This document shows, piece by piece, positions 32,630 to 41,730 of a stretch of DNA of 64,000 nucleotides. This DNA comes from Streptomyces marincola (GTDB lineage: Bacteria > Actinomycetota > Actinomycetes > Streptomycetales > Streptomycetaceae), in the NCBI RefSeq assembly GCF_020410765.1, contig NZ_CP084541.1, positions 6,130,001 through 6,194,000 of the forward strand, written 5' to 3'. The stretch's first letter is position 1, and the number at the start of each line of letters is the position of its first letter. Made by a program: the position numbers and the translations under genes. The notes under the pieces were generated by a model. The model was not told where the DNA came from. It searched no databases and worked only from the letters and a program-made list of their open reading frames with translations.

Positions 32630-34567
32630 CTACCCCGCCCCGGCGCAGTCCTCGGCCTCGGCCAGGTACCGAGCCACAGGGCCCAGGGTCAGCATTCCGC
32701 AGGCGGCGCCGGCCACTTCCGCGCGGGCGCCGCGGAGGGCGGCTCCGGCGCGTGCGGCGACGGCGCGTTCGCCCAGCCGCGCGGCGGCCCGCGCGGTCAG
32801 GCACCACAGGGCTTCCTGCATGTGGTCAGGCGGTGGTTCCGGCACCGCGGCGAGTGCGGCACGCGCCTCGGCGGCCCGGTCCCGGGCGAGCAGCACGAGG
32901 GGGCGCGCCCACGGCAGGTAGGGACCCCAGTCCAGGTGCGGGTCGGTGGGCGCGGGCCGGTCGTGCAGCAGGCGCAGCCCCAGGAGGGCGAGCGGGAACA
33001 GGCCGCGGTGCAGCCCCGGCATGCCGGCCGTCCGCAGGGCGTCCTCGGCGGCCCGGTACTCCGCCGCGGCCGTGGCGGCGGTCGGTCCGCCGGGTTCCGT
33101 GCTGCGCGCGGCGGTGACCCGCGCCCCGAACCACCGGGTGAGGACGGGGACGAGCGGCGACTCGGCGGTGAAGGCGGTCCGTTCCGCGGCCTCCGCGTGC
33201 CCGGTCGCCGCGTCGAGGTCGCCGAGGGCCGAGGCGGACTGGAGGCGGACGAGCCGGCCGAGCACGGCGAAGGCGGGCAGCTCGTGCCGGACGGCCAGGT
33301 CGAGGATCTCGGCGCCGATCCGGTCCCGTACCGGTGCGAGTCCCGGGCGGGTGAAGGAGTGCAGGAACACCCCGTTGAGCGCGAACGCGAGCAGCGCGGG
33401 ATCGCCGAGGTCCCGGGCCAGTGCCTCGGCCCGCCGCGCCGCCTGCCGCGCGCGTTCCCGCTCGGCGGGGGACAGGCCGGCGCTGCGGCTCTCGACGGCG
33501 ATCGTGGCCAGGAGGCGGACGGGCAGGTCGGCGGGGGCCCCGGGGCCGAGCGCGGCGAGCGTGCGTTCCGCCGCCGCGACGACGGCTCGGGACTGCTCGG
33601 GGTCGTCGGCCCGGCTCCAGACGGCGGGCACGTCGTAGGCGCCGATGACGCGGGCGGTCAGCGCGACGTCCCCGGTGCGTTCGGCCGCGAGGACGGCGGC
33701 GAGGCGGTCGCGCCGCGAGTGGACGAGGGCGTCGCCGCCCGCGAGGGCGAGGGTGCGGGCCAGGTCGACGGTGGTGCGCGGGCCGAGCCGGACGCCGGGC
33801 CCGGCCCACCCGGTGGGCGCGCCCGCCGGGGGGAGGGTCTCGTTGAGGATGTCCGTCTCCAGCCGCCGGAGGCCGGCCCCGGGGTCGAGCCCGAGCTGGT
33901 CGGCGAGCATCCTGCGGGCGCGGCGGAGCGCGGCCAGCGCGTCGGCCCTGCGGCCCGCGTGGTGGAGCGCGCGGGCGAGCAGCCCCCAGGCGGGTTCGCG
34001 CCAGGGGTGCTCCGCGGTGTGGGCGCGCAGCTCGGGGACGAGGCCGGCGCCCTCGCCCGCGTCGAGGAGGATGCGGGCGCGCAGTTCCACCCCTTCGAGG
34101 CGCGCCTCCTCAAGCCGCGTCCGTTCGCGGCGCGCCCAGAGGGCGTCGGGCACATCGGAGTAGGCGGGCCCGCGCCAGGCCGCGAGCGCCGCGCCGAGCT
34201 GGTCCGCCGCGCCCGGGTCGCGCCGGGCGCGCGCCAGGGCGTCCTCGAAGCGGTGCACGTCCACGTCCTCGCGCGGCAGGCGCAGCGCGTAGCCGGGACC
34301 CTCCGTCACGAGGACGCGCGGCGGGCTGCGGGGCGGCCGGTCGGGTTCGAGTGCCCGGCGCAGCGCGGCGACGAACGTGCGCAACGCGCCCACGGCGCGC
34401 GCCGGCGGCGCCGTCCACAGGTCGTCGACCAGGGTGTCGGTGGTGACCAGCCGCCCCTCGGCGGCGACGAGGCGGGCCAGTACCTCGCGGTGCCTCGGCC
34501 CGCCCAGCGGGACCGGGCTACCGTCGGGGCGGAAGGCCCGCACGGCGCCGAGCACGTCGATTCGCAT
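32630..34567 (-). CDS. SARP/BTAD-domain transcriptional regulator
   Basis: A 645-residue regulator; ATG 34567 has GGAGG 5 bases upstream, while the longer frame to 34987 overlaps the divergent hydrolase. An OmpR-like winged helix (about 1-95, LGGPRHREVLARLVAAEGRLV) and a BTAD domain (about 100-245) are followed by about 400 Ala-rich helical residues resembling TPR repeats. There is no P-loop, so it is not a full AfsR-type protein. It faces an alpha/beta hydrolase across 113 bases, which it may regulate. SARP proteins usually activate secondary-metabolism genes, but no biosynthetic cluster adjoins. Confidence 0.85.
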   Translation of the reverse strand: MRIDVLGAVRAFRPDGSPVPLGGPRHREVLARLVAAEGRLVTTDTLVDDLWTAPPARAVGALRTFVAALRRALEPDRPPRSPPRVLVTEGPGYALRLPREDVDVHRFEDALARARRDPGAADQLGAALAAWRGPAYSDVPDALWARRERTRLEEARLEGVELRARILLDAGEGAGLVPELRAHTAEHPWREPAWGLLARALHHAGRRADALAALRRARRMLADQLGLDPGAGLRRLETDILNETLPPAGAPTGWAGPGVRLGPRTTVDLARTLALAGGDALVHSRRDRLAAVLAAERTGDVALTARVIGAYDVPAVWSRADDPEQSRAVVAAAERTLAALGPGAPADLPVRLLATIAVESRSAGLSPAERERARQAARRAEALARDLGDPALLAFALNGVFLHSFTRPGLAPVRDRIGAEILDLAVRHELPAFAVLGRLVRLQSASALGDLDAATGHAEAAERTAFTAESPLVPVLTRWFGARVTAARSTEPGGPTAATAAAEYRAAEDALRTAGMPGLHRGLFPLALLGLRLLHDRPAPTDPHLDWGPYLPWARPLVLLARDRAAEARAALAAVPEPPPDHMQEALWCLTARAAARLGERAVAARAGAALRGARAEVAGAACGMLTLGPVARYLAEAEDCAGAG

Positions 34568-34639
34568 GCCTCCATCCTCCGTGCCGCGAGGCCACTGGAC
34601 CGCACCGTACTGATCGGCTGCTGATCGCCCTCGCCGACG

Positions 34640-34653
34640 CTGAACCCGTTCAG
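34640..34653. promoter_or_regulatory. Palindrome between SARP regulator and hydrolase
   Basis: CTGAAC-CC-GTTCAG is a perfect inverted repeat in the 113-base divergent promoter region, 27 bases before the hydrolase ATG. It is a plausible binding site for a dimeric repressor; which one is unknown. Confidence 0.4.
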
Positions 34654-34680
34654 TCATCCGACGCGAGGAAGGGCCCTTCC

Positions 34681-35559
34681 ATGACCCCCACCATTCCCGG
34701 CTTCGACCATGTCCGCCTGCCCGGCGCGGACGGCGTGGAGCTGGCCGCCGCCATCGGCGGCAGCGGCAGCCCGGTCGTGCTGCTGCACGGCTTTCCGCAG
34801 ACGCACCTGATGTGGCGGCACGTCGCGGGCCGGCTCGCCGCCGAGCACACGGTGATCTGCCCCGACCTGCGCGGCTACGGAGCCAGCGACAAGCCGGCGG
34901 CCACAGGACCCGGCGTGTACGCCAAGCGCGCGATGGCCGCCGACATCGTGGCCCTGGCGGCGGCGCTCGGCCACGAGCGCTTCGCACTCGTCGGCCACGA
35001 CCGGGGCGCCCTGGTCGCCTTCAGGGCGGGTCTCGACCACCCGGAGACGATCACGCATCTGGGCGTCCTGGACGTCGTGCCGACGCTCGACATGTGGAAC
35101 GTCCTGCACGGTGTTCCCGCGGCGGTCGGCTACCACCTCTTCCTCATGGCGCAGCCCCCGGGCCTGCCGGAGACGATGATCGCCAACAGCGCGGACGCGT
35201 TCTTCGGCTCGTTCCTCGACGCCTGGGCCGACGACGCGACCGCCATGCCCGACGAGGTGCGCGCGGCGTACCTGCGCGCGAGCGCGGCGGCCGTGCCGTC
35301 GATCGTCGCCGACTACCGGGCCTCCGCGGGCATCGACGTCGCGCACGACCAGGCGGACCTCGACGCCGGCTCGCGCCTGGCCATGCCCGTGGCGGTCGTC
35401 CAGCAGGACTGGGGCGCGCGACTCGGCTACGACGCCGCGGGGGTGTGGCGGCCGTGGGCGCCGGACCTGGACCACAGGCTGACCCGGGCGGGGCACTTCA
35501 TGGCGGAGGAGGCACCCGGCGAGATCGTCGGGGTGATCCGGGACCTGCTGGCCCGCTGA
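34681..35559 (+). CDS. Alpha/beta hydrolase (epoxide hydrolase / dehalogenase-like)
   Basis: A 292-residue protein. The oxyanion HGFPQTHLMW, the Asp nucleophile D107 in VGHDRGA and the C-terminal His in AGHFMAEEAP (about 275) form the triad of Asp-type hydrolases. It looks like haloacetate dehalogenases at first, but the second Arg that follows the nucleophile in fluoroacetate dehalogenase is Leu (L111), so halide-acid chemistry is doubtful. GAGGAAGG precedes the ATG. Confidence 0.85.
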   Translation: MTPTIPGFDHVRLPGADGVELAAAIGGSGSPVVLLHGFPQTHLMWRHVAGRLAAEHTVICPDLRGYGASDKPAATGPGVYAKRAMAADIVALAAALGHERFALVGHDRGALVAFRAGLDHPETITHLGVLDVVPTLDMWNVLHGVPAAVGYHLFLMAQPPGLPETMIANSADAFFGSFLDAWADDATAMPDEVRAAYLRASAAAVPSIVADYRASAGIDVAHDQADLDAGSRLAMPVAVVQQDWGARLGYDAAGVWRPWAPDLDHRLTRAGHFMAEEAPGEIVGVIRDLLAR

Positions 35560-35659
35560 CCTCCCCCAGGACCGCGCCCGGCGGGGGAGGCCCCGGGCGG
35601 CAGGGCGCCCCGGAACGCCCGCGGGCGTTCCGGGGCCGCGGCGGACGCGGGCCGCCGCG
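35560..35659. terminator. Three successive hairpins between convergent genes
   Basis: Hairpin 1: CCTCCCCC (35560-35567) with GGGGGAGG (35583-35590). Hairpin 2: perfect 15-base arms 35607-35621 and 35622-35636. Hairpin 3: CGCGGCGG (35637-35644) with CCGCCGCG (35652-35659). They fill the 112-base gap between the hydrolase and DUF3140 genes and should block transcription both ways. Confidence 0.7.
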
Positions 35660-35671
35660 GGCTCTGAGGCC

Positions 35672-36025
35672 TCAGACGTCCTCGCCCTCCGCGCGCAGCG
35701 GGTCGTGGCCCAGGCTCATCAGCTGGTGCCGCCACGCCGGTTCCGGGACGGTGGCGCGCGGGCCCGCGGCCCGTTCGTTGCGCACCATCTCCACGACGTC
35801 GTACATCAGGCCGATGTCGTCCCGCGTGAGGTCCGTCTGCCGCTTCCTGAGGATCGCGAGGACGCCGCGGCCCTGTTCCGGGCCCGACTCCTCGGGCGGC
35901 TCCTCCGTTTCCTCGCCGGCGCTGCTGGTGCGCAGCCACGCGGCCAGCTCCTGGGAGGTCATGTTGACGACGGAGTGGAACTGCGCCCACAACGCGTCCA
36001 GTTCGAGGGCGTCGGAGTCGGTCAT
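35672..36025 (-). CDS. DUF3140-family protein
   Basis: A 117-residue acidic protein; ATG 36025 has GGGAG 7 bases upstream. LWAQFHSVVNMTSQELAAWL at the N-terminus and the ILRKR...DIGLMYDVV segment are characteristic of DUF3140, a small actinobacterial family often next to stress or DNA-repair genes. A Glu/Pro-rich insert sits at about 37-50. Function is unknown. It is followed upstream by an HhH endonuclease gene on the same strand. Confidence 0.75.
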   Translation of the reverse strand: MTDSDALELDALWAQFHSVVNMTSQELAAWLRTSSAGEETEEPPEESGPEQGRGVLAILRKRQTDLTRDDIGLMYDVVEMVRNERAAGPRATVPEPAWRHQLMSLGHDPLRAEGEDV

Positions 36026-36081
36026 CGTGGGTCTCCCTGGTGGGGATGGGATGGTTCCTTCGCGTCACGGGGCGAGGGCGC

Positions 36082-36717
36082 TCACGCCCCCGCGCGGGCC
36101 CGCACGTCCCGCGCCAGCCCTTTGTCGAGCGCGACCCTGACCAGCCCGGCGGTCAGCCGCGGCACGTCACCGCCGCCGACGAGCCCGCCCAGCGTCCTGG
36201 GGGAACGGGGCAGGCCGACCCGCTCGGCGCCGGCCCTGGCCTTGCCGTCGATGTAGGGGGCGTACTCGGGCCACACGGCCTGCGCCTCGCGCAGGAAGAT
36301 GTCGGCGCCCAGGGGGCCGATGCCGGGGAACTCCCGGAGCCGGCGCGCCGCGTCGGGGCCGCGCAGCCGCCGCAGGTCGCCCCCGTAGCGGTCGAGGGCC
36401 AGCCGCGCGCCGTCGCCGAGCTGGGTGGCCGTCCGCTCGTCGTACCTGCGGTAGCCGCCCGCGCCGAGCGCGTCCACGCGCTGCTGCCAGGTGGCCTCGC
36501 ACATGCGCCGCGCGTCGCGCAGGCCCGCTTCCGACAGCGCCCGCGCGGCGGCGACGGCGACGTCCGCCCGGATCCGGGCGGACAGCAGGTGGGAGAGGAC
36601 CAGCAGCCGGTAGAGCGGGCCCGGGGTGTTCCGCAGCCGGATGCCGGCCTGTTCCGCGTACGTCTGCCCGCAGCGGTCCAGCAGGACCCGGGCGGTCTTC
36701 TCGGTCTGCTTGCTCAT
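36082..36717 (-). CDS. HhH-GPD endonuclease III-like protein
   Basis: A 211-residue protein of the endonuclease III fold. The helix-hairpin-helix EFPGIGPLGADIF (about 135-147) is followed by an Asp in PYIDGKA as catalytic candidate. The C-terminal [4Fe-4S] Cys cluster of classic Nth is missing, as in the short actinobacterial branch. A DNA glycosylase or lyase role is likely, but activity is unproven. Confidence 0.8.
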   Translation of the reverse strand: MSKQTEKTARVLLDRCGQTYAEQAGIRLRNTPGPLYRLLVLSHLLSARIRADVAVAAARALSEAGLRDARRMCEATWQQRVDALGAGGYRRYDERTATQLGDGARLALDRYGGDLRRLRGPDAARRLREFPGIGPLGADIFLREAQAVWPEYAPYIDGKARAGAERVGLPRSPRTLGGLVGGGDVPRLTAGLVRVALDKGLARDVRARAGA

Positions 36718-36748
36718 GCGGATGCACCCGCCTTCCCGTGCGCCCGGT

Positions 36749-36967
36749 TCAGTCGGTCTCGGGGCGCTGCTCCTCGAAGCCGCCGCGTTCCGACTCCGGG
36801 CCGAGACCGCGCTCGGTGCGCGGTCCCCGGGACTGCCAGTGGGGGTCGCGCTGCAACTCCTCGTTGGCGCGTGCCCCGGCGTGCCGGTCGGGGACGCCGT
36901 GGTTCTCGGCGTCCTTGCGCAGGTGTGCGCGGTGAATGTCGTACTTCTTGCTGCCCGGTTCAGGCAT
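36749..36967 (-). CDS. Small conserved-looking hydrophilic protein
   Basis: A 72-residue very charged protein (MPEPGSKKYDIHRAHLRKDAE start; C-terminus rich in Arg/Glu/Gly). GAGGTGATAAGG directly precedes ATG 36967, a strong ribosome site, and codon use is normal. No domain known to me; it looks intrinsically disordered, like small actinobacterial stress proteins. It lies just upstream of the HhH endonuclease gene on the same strand. Confidence 0.65.
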   Translation of the reverse strand: MPEPGSKKYDIHRAHLRKDAENHGVPDRHAGARANEELQRDPHWQSRGPRTERGLGPESERGGFEEQRPETD

Positions 36968-37077
36968 CCTTATCACCTCGCGCCGCCGGGTTCCCCACCG
37001 GCCCCGGGCGAAACGTCCCCGGCAGGGGTCCGCGGTGCGGTGGCCGCCGCACGGGCGGCCACCGCACCGCAAAGGCG

Positions 37078-39378
37078 TCAGCCGTCCTGGCCGGCGGGCA
37101 GGGTGACGGTCACCGACGAGGCGCCGTCCGCGACGCCCACCGGGTCGCCGTACCCGCCGGGGCCCGCCACGACGACCTGCCACGGGCCCTGGGCCCCGGT
37201 GGCCTCGACGGTCACCACGTCACCGCGCCGGGTGGTGCGGAAGACCGCGGCCTGCCCGCCGTCGGAGGCCGGTACGCGGGTGACGGTCTCCGCGCCCTCG
37301 GCCGGGGCGTGCACCCGCAGGGTCACCCCGTGCGCCCACGCGTACGCCGGCCGGTCGTCCTCGGCGCCGAACGGGATCACCGAGCCGGGGCGGGCGAGCA
37401 GCGGCAGGCTGTCGAACCCGAACCGCTCGCGGCGCCAGCCCGGGCCCCGCACCTGCTCGCCGGACAGCAGGTGGGTCCAGGTGCCCTCGGGCACGTAGTA
37501 CTCGGCGACGCCGTCCTCGGACAGGACGGGGGCCACGAGGATGTCGTCGCCCAGCATGTACTGGCGGTCGAGACCGTGGGCCGCCGGGTCGTCGGGGAAG
37601 TCCAGGACCATGGCGCGCATCACGGGGGTGCCGTGCTCACGGGCCTGTTCCGCGGCCCGGAACAGGTAGGGCATGAGGCGGTGCTTGAGCCGGGTGAAGT
37701 CGCGGGTGACCTCGACGGCCTCGTCGTCGTAGTCCCACGGCACGCGGTAGGAGTTGCTGCCGTGCAGCCTGCTGTGGGACGACAGCAGCCCGAACTGCAC
37801 CCACCGCTTGAACACCGCGGGCGTCGGGGTGCCCTCGAAGCCGCCGATGTCGTGGCTCCAGAAGCCGAAGCCGGACAGGCCCAGGGAGAGGCCGCCGCGC
37901 AACGACTCGGCCATCGCCTCGAACGTCGACTCGCAGTCGCCGCCCCAGTGCACGGGGAACTGCTGCCCGCCCGCGGTCGCGGAACGGGCGAAGAGGACCG
38001 CCTCGCCCTCGCCGCGCTCCTCGGTGAGCACATCGAACACCGTCTGGTTGTACAGCTGCGTGTAGTAGTTGTGCATGCGCTCCGGGTCGGAGCCGTCGTG
38101 CCACACGACGTCGGTGGGCACCCGCTCGCCGAAGTCGGTCTTGAAGCAGTCCACGCCCTGGCGGGTCAGCTCGCGCAGCTTGCCGGCGAACCAGGCGCGG
38201 GCGCCCGGGTTGGTGAAGTCGACCAGCGCCATGCCGGCCTGCCACAGGTCCCACTGCCACACGTCGCCGTTGGCCTTGCGCACCAGGTAGCCCTGCTCCC
38301 TGGCCTCGGCGAACAGCGGCGACTTCTGCCCGATGTAGGGGTTGATCCAGACCGATATCCGCAGGTCCTGGTCCTTCAGCCGGGTCAGCATGCCCTCGGG
38401 GTCGGGGAAGACCGCCGGGTCCCAGGTGAAGTCGCACCACTGGTACTCGCGCATCCAGAAGCAGTCGAAGTGGAAGACGCTGAGCGGGATGTCGCGTTCA
38501 GCCATGCCGCGGACGAAGCGGTTGACCGTGGCCTCGTCGTAGTCCGTGGTGAACGACGTCGACAGCCACAGGCCGAACGACCACGCCGGCGGCAGCGCGG
38601 GCCGCCCGGTGAGGGCCGTGTAGCGGTCGAGGATCTCCTTGGGCGTGGGGCCGTGGATGACCAGGTACTCGACGGACTGGCCCTCGACGCTGAACTGCAC
38701 CTGGCCGACGGCCTCCGAGGCGATCTCGAAGGACACGGCGCCCGGGTGGTTCACGAACACGCCGTAGCCGCGGTTGGTCAGGTAGAACGGGACGTTCTTG
38801 TACGCCTGTTCGCTGGCCGTACCGCCGTCGGCCTGCCAGATGTCCACGACCTGGCCGTTCTTGACGAACGGGGTGAACCGCTCGCCCAGCCCGTACACCA
38901 GCTCGCCCACGCCGAGGGACAGCTGCCCGAGGGTGAAGTGCCGCCCCTCGCCGTCCGTGACGAAGCCGTTGCCGCGCTTGCCCGCGGAGGTGAGGGTCCT
39001 GCCCTCGGCGGCGAAGTCCATCCGCCAGGGTTCCGCGGTGTCCACGCGCAGCGTGAGCGCGCCGCTGCTCAGCTCGGCGACGGTGCCGTCGAGCCTGGTC
39101 TTGGCGGTGTGCCCCGGCTCCTCGCGCAGCGCGAAGCCGGGGCCGCGCTCCTCCCCGCCCGCGTGGTGCGTGGTCCGCACGCCGATGACGCCCTCGGCCG
39201 GGGAGAAGCACTCCACGGTCAGCAGGGCGCTGTTGAGCGTGTGGCCGCGGCGTTCGACGGGCCGCACCGCCGCGTGGAAGGTGAGGCGGTCGTCGGACAC
39301 CTGTGTGTCGGCGACCTGCTTCGCGAAGGACGCGGTGACGCCGTCGCGCATCAGCCAGTAGCCGTCGGTGAACTTCAC
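37078..39378 (-). CDS. yicI: GH31 alpha-xylosidase (YicI type)
   Basis: A 766-residue enzyme releasing alpha-linked xylose from oligosaccharide non-reducing ends. GTG 39378 has GGAG 5 bases upstream. The nucleophile D415 is in FKTDFGERVP and the acid/base D481 in HWGGDCEST. Residues that select xylose in E. coli YicI (from memory F277, C307, F308, W345, K414) all have counterparts one position lower here (F276, C306, F307, W344, K413), which favours alpha-xylosidase over alpha-glucosidase. It ends the LacI-ABC-GH1-GH31 operon. Confidence 0.9.
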   Translation of the reverse strand: MKFTDGYWLMRDGVTASFAKQVADTQVSDDRLTFHAAVRPVERRGHTLNSALLTVECFSPAEGVIGVRTTHHAGGEERGPGFALREEPGHTAKTRLDGTVAELSSGALTLRVDTAEPWRMDFAAEGRTLTSAGKRGNGFVTDGEGRHFTLGQLSLGVGELVYGLGERFTPFVKNGQVVDIWQADGGTASEQAYKNVPFYLTNRGYGVFVNHPGAVSFEIASEAVGQVQFSVEGQSVEYLVIHGPTPKEILDRYTALTGRPALPPAWSFGLWLSTSFTTDYDEATVNRFVRGMAERDIPLSVFHFDCFWMREYQWCDFTWDPAVFPDPEGMLTRLKDQDLRISVWINPYIGQKSPLFAEAREQGYLVRKANGDVWQWDLWQAGMALVDFTNPGARAWFAGKLRELTRQGVDCFKTDFGERVPTDVVWHDGSDPERMHNYYTQLYNQTVFDVLTEERGEGEAVLFARSATAGGQQFPVHWGGDCESTFEAMAESLRGGLSLGLSGFGFWSHDIGGFEGTPTPAVFKRWVQFGLLSSHSRLHGSNSYRVPWDYDDEAVEVTRDFTRLKHRLMPYLFRAAEQAREHGTPVMRAMVLDFPDDPAAHGLDRQYMLGDDILVAPVLSEDGVAEYYVPEGTWTHLLSGEQVRGPGWRRERFGFDSLPLLARPGSVIPFGAEDDRPAYAWAHGVTLRVHAPAEGAETVTRVPASDGGQAAVFRTTRRGDVVTVEATGAQGPWQVVVAGPGGYGDPVGVADGASSVTVTLPAGQDG

Positions 39379-39484
39379 AGTTACTCCAGATTTCCCTGCG
39401 CCGCGCGGACGGTGCAGTCGCGTGCGGTCGCGGGTCGGTGGGGGCGGGGGTGCCGGCCCGGTGGGCCGGGCGGCCTGTGGGCCG

Positions 39485-40882
39485 TTACGCGTGGGCCTGC
39501 CGGTGGTCGGTGAGCAGGTCCCGGTACCAGCGGTAGCTGTCCTTGGGCAGGCGCTGGAGCGTGTCGTAGTCGACGCGGACGATGCCGAACCGCTTCGCGT
39601 AGCCGAACGCCCACTCGAAGTTGTCCATCAGGGACCACACGTAGTAGCCCCGGACGTCGACCCCGGCCTCGATGGCGTCGGCCAGCGCGTGCAGGTGGTC
39701 GCGCAGGTAGTCGACCCGGTCGGCGTCGTGGACCTGGCCGTCCTCGGCGACCGTGTCGTCCTCGGCCGAGCCGTTCTCCGTGATGACCACGGGCGGCAGC
39801 TCCGGATAGCGGCGCTTCAGGTCGACCAGCAGGTCGGTGAACGTATGCGGCACGACGGGCCAGCCCATCGTGGTGTGCCGCACGTCCTCCCGCCAGGTCT
39901 CGCGCACGCGGATGTCCACCGCGGTCCGCGCCGCGGGGTCCTCCTCCTGGTACGGCGCGGCGGCCACGGTGATGGGGCGGTAGTAGTTGATGCCGACGAA
40001 GTCCAGCGGCGCGCCGATCAGCTCCAGGTCGCCCTCCTCGCGGTAGGAGCCGTCCGCCATCCCGCCCCAGGTGTCCGCCTCGTCCCGCGGGTAGTGGCCC
40101 GCGAACAGCGGGTCGAGCCACACGTCGTTGTGCAGGGTCTCCGCACGCCGCACCGCCGCCAGGTCGGCGGGGGACTGCGTGGCGGGCAGCAGCCGGTCCG
40201 GGTTGAGCGTGATGCCGACGTCCGTGGCGCCCGCCTCCCGCAGCACCCGCACCGCGAGCCCGTGGCCGACCAGCAGGTGGTGCGCGGCGGCCAGCGCGCC
40301 GCGGCCCTCGCGGGCCCCGGGCGCGTGCCGGCCGATGGCGTAGCCGACGAACGCCGAGCAGAACGGCTCGTTGAGCGTGATCCAGCGCGGCACCCGGTCG
40401 CCGAGCCGGTCCACGACCAGCCGGGTGTACTCGGCGAACCGCTCGGCCGTCTCCCGCACCCGCCAGCCGCCGCGGTCCTCAAGGGCCTGCGGCAGGTCCC
40501 AGTGGTACAGGGTGGCGGCCGGGGCGATGCCGTTGGCCAGCAGCTCGTCCACCAGGCGGTCGTAGAAGTCGAGCCCCTCGGCGTTCGCCTTGCCGCTGCC
40601 CTGGGGCTGGACGCGCGGCCACGCGATGGAGAACCGGTAGCTGTCCACGCCGAGGTCGCGCAGCAGCCCCACGTCCTCCTGGTAGCGGTGGTAGTGGTCG
40701 CACGCGACGTCCCCCGTCGCGCCGTCGGCCACCCGGCCGGGCTCGCGGCAGTAGGTGTCCCAGATCGACGGGCCCCGGCCGCCCTCGTCGAAGGCGCCCT
40801 CGATCTGGTAGCTGGCAGTGGCGGCGCCGAAGAAGAAGCCGCGCGGGAACCGGGGGAAGCCGGTCGTTTCGGTGGCAGTCAT
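39485..40882 (-). CDS. bglB: GH1 beta-glucosidase
   Basis: A 465-residue GH1 enzyme. Acid/base E172 is in TLNEPF and nucleophile E369 in VITENG; QIEG and YHWDLPQAL complete the glycone site. No signal peptide, so it acts on imported oligosaccharides in the cytoplasm. With the adjoining alpha-xylosidase it can strip xylose and then glucose from xyloglucan fragments. The gene is downstream of two sugar permeases in the same operon. Confidence 0.94.
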   Translation of the reverse strand: MTATETTGFPRFPRGFFFGAATASYQIEGAFDEGGRGPSIWDTYCREPGRVADGATGDVACDHYHRYQEDVGLLRDLGVDSYRFSIAWPRVQPQGSGKANAEGLDFYDRLVDELLANGIAPAATLYHWDLPQALEDRGGWRVRETAERFAEYTRLVVDRLGDRVPRWITLNEPFCSAFVGYAIGRHAPGAREGRGALAAAHHLLVGHGLAVRVLREAGATDVGITLNPDRLLPATQSPADLAAVRRAETLHNDVWLDPLFAGHYPRDEADTWGGMADGSYREEGDLELIGAPLDFVGINYYRPITVAAAPYQEEDPAARTAVDIRVRETWREDVRHTTMGWPVVPHTFTDLLVDLKRRYPELPPVVITENGSAEDDTVAEDGQVHDADRVDYLRDHLHALADAIEAGVDVRGYYVWSLMDNFEWAFGYAKRFGIVRVDYDTLQRLPKDSYRWYRDLLTDHRQAHA

Positions 40883-40898
40883 ATGTGGTGCCTGTGCC

Positions 40899-41726
40899 TT
40901 ACTTGATGGACCCGCCGGCGATTCCGGCGGCGATGTACTTCTGGGCGACGACCAGCAGGATCGCCGCGGGGATCGCGGAGAGCACCGCGGTGGCCATCAC
41001 CGCGCCCCAGTCACTGACATGCGCGCCGATGAACTGATAAATGCCGAGAGTGACCGGCTTCACATCATCTGTGGTGTTCAGCGTCAGCGCGAAGATGAAG
41101 TCCGCCCACGCGAAGAGGAAGGCGAACAGCCCCGAGGTGATCAGCGCGTTCCGGCTCATCGGCAGGACGATCCGGACGAACGCCGTGAACCGGTTGGCGC
41201 CGTCGACCATCGCCGCCTCCACGACCTCCGTGGGGATCGACACCATGAACGCCCGCAGCAGCACGATCGCGAACGGCAGGCCGAGCGAGGCGTCGGCGAG
41301 GATCAGCCCGATGTAGGAGTTGACCAGGTTCAGCTCCGCGTACGCGCTGTACAGGGCGTTCGCGATCACGATGCCCGGCACCATCTGCGTGATCAGCGTG
41401 CCGAACACGATCGCCCGGCCGCCCTTCAGGCCGAACTGCGCAAGCCCGTAGGCGGCCGGCGCGGCGAGTGTCAGGCACACGATCACCGCGCCGATCGAAA
41501 CGATCAGACTGGTGACCAGCGAGCCGCCCTGGGTGTCCAGCGCGTTGCTGAAGTTGTCGAAGCTCGGCGCCGACGGGATCAGATCGGTCGAGGCGATGCT
41601 GGTGTGCGGCTGGAGCGCCGTGCTGATCATCCAGTACACAGGGAACAGCATCACGGCGAGGATCAGCAGCGCCGCCGCGGTGTTCCACGCGCCGCGCGCG
41701 CGGGAGCGGCCTTCCGTGCGGTTCAT
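40899..41726 (-). CDS. Sugar ABC importer permease (MalG type)
   Basis: A 275-residue permease; ATG 41726 follows the preceding permease stop by 4 bases and has GGGGAAG upstream. About six helices are seen, with the coupling EAA loop EAAMVDGANRFTAFVRIVLP late in the protein. It forms the transmembrane pore with the MalF-type protein upstream. No ATPase is encoded here, so a shared MsiK-type ATPase elsewhere is likely. Confidence 0.92.
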   Translation of the reverse strand: MNRTEGRSRARGAWNTAAALLILAVMLFPVYWMISTALQPHTSIASTDLIPSAPSFDNFSNALDTQGGSLVTSLIVSIGAVIVCLTLAAPAAYGLAQFGLKGGRAIVFGTLITQMVPGIVIANALYSAYAELNLVNSYIGLILADASLGLPFAIVLLRAFMVSIPTEVVEAAMVDGANRFTAFVRIVLPMSRNALITSGLFAFLFAWADFIFALTLNTTDDVKPVTLGIYQFIGAHVSDWGAVMATAVLSAIPAAILLVVAQKYIAAGIAGGSIK

Positions 41727-41730
41727 CTCG

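Noticed and set aside
34681..35559. Fluoroacetate dehalogenase call for the hydrolase
   Set aside because: The second Arg after the nucleophile is replaced by Leu, so only a general hydrolase call is kept.
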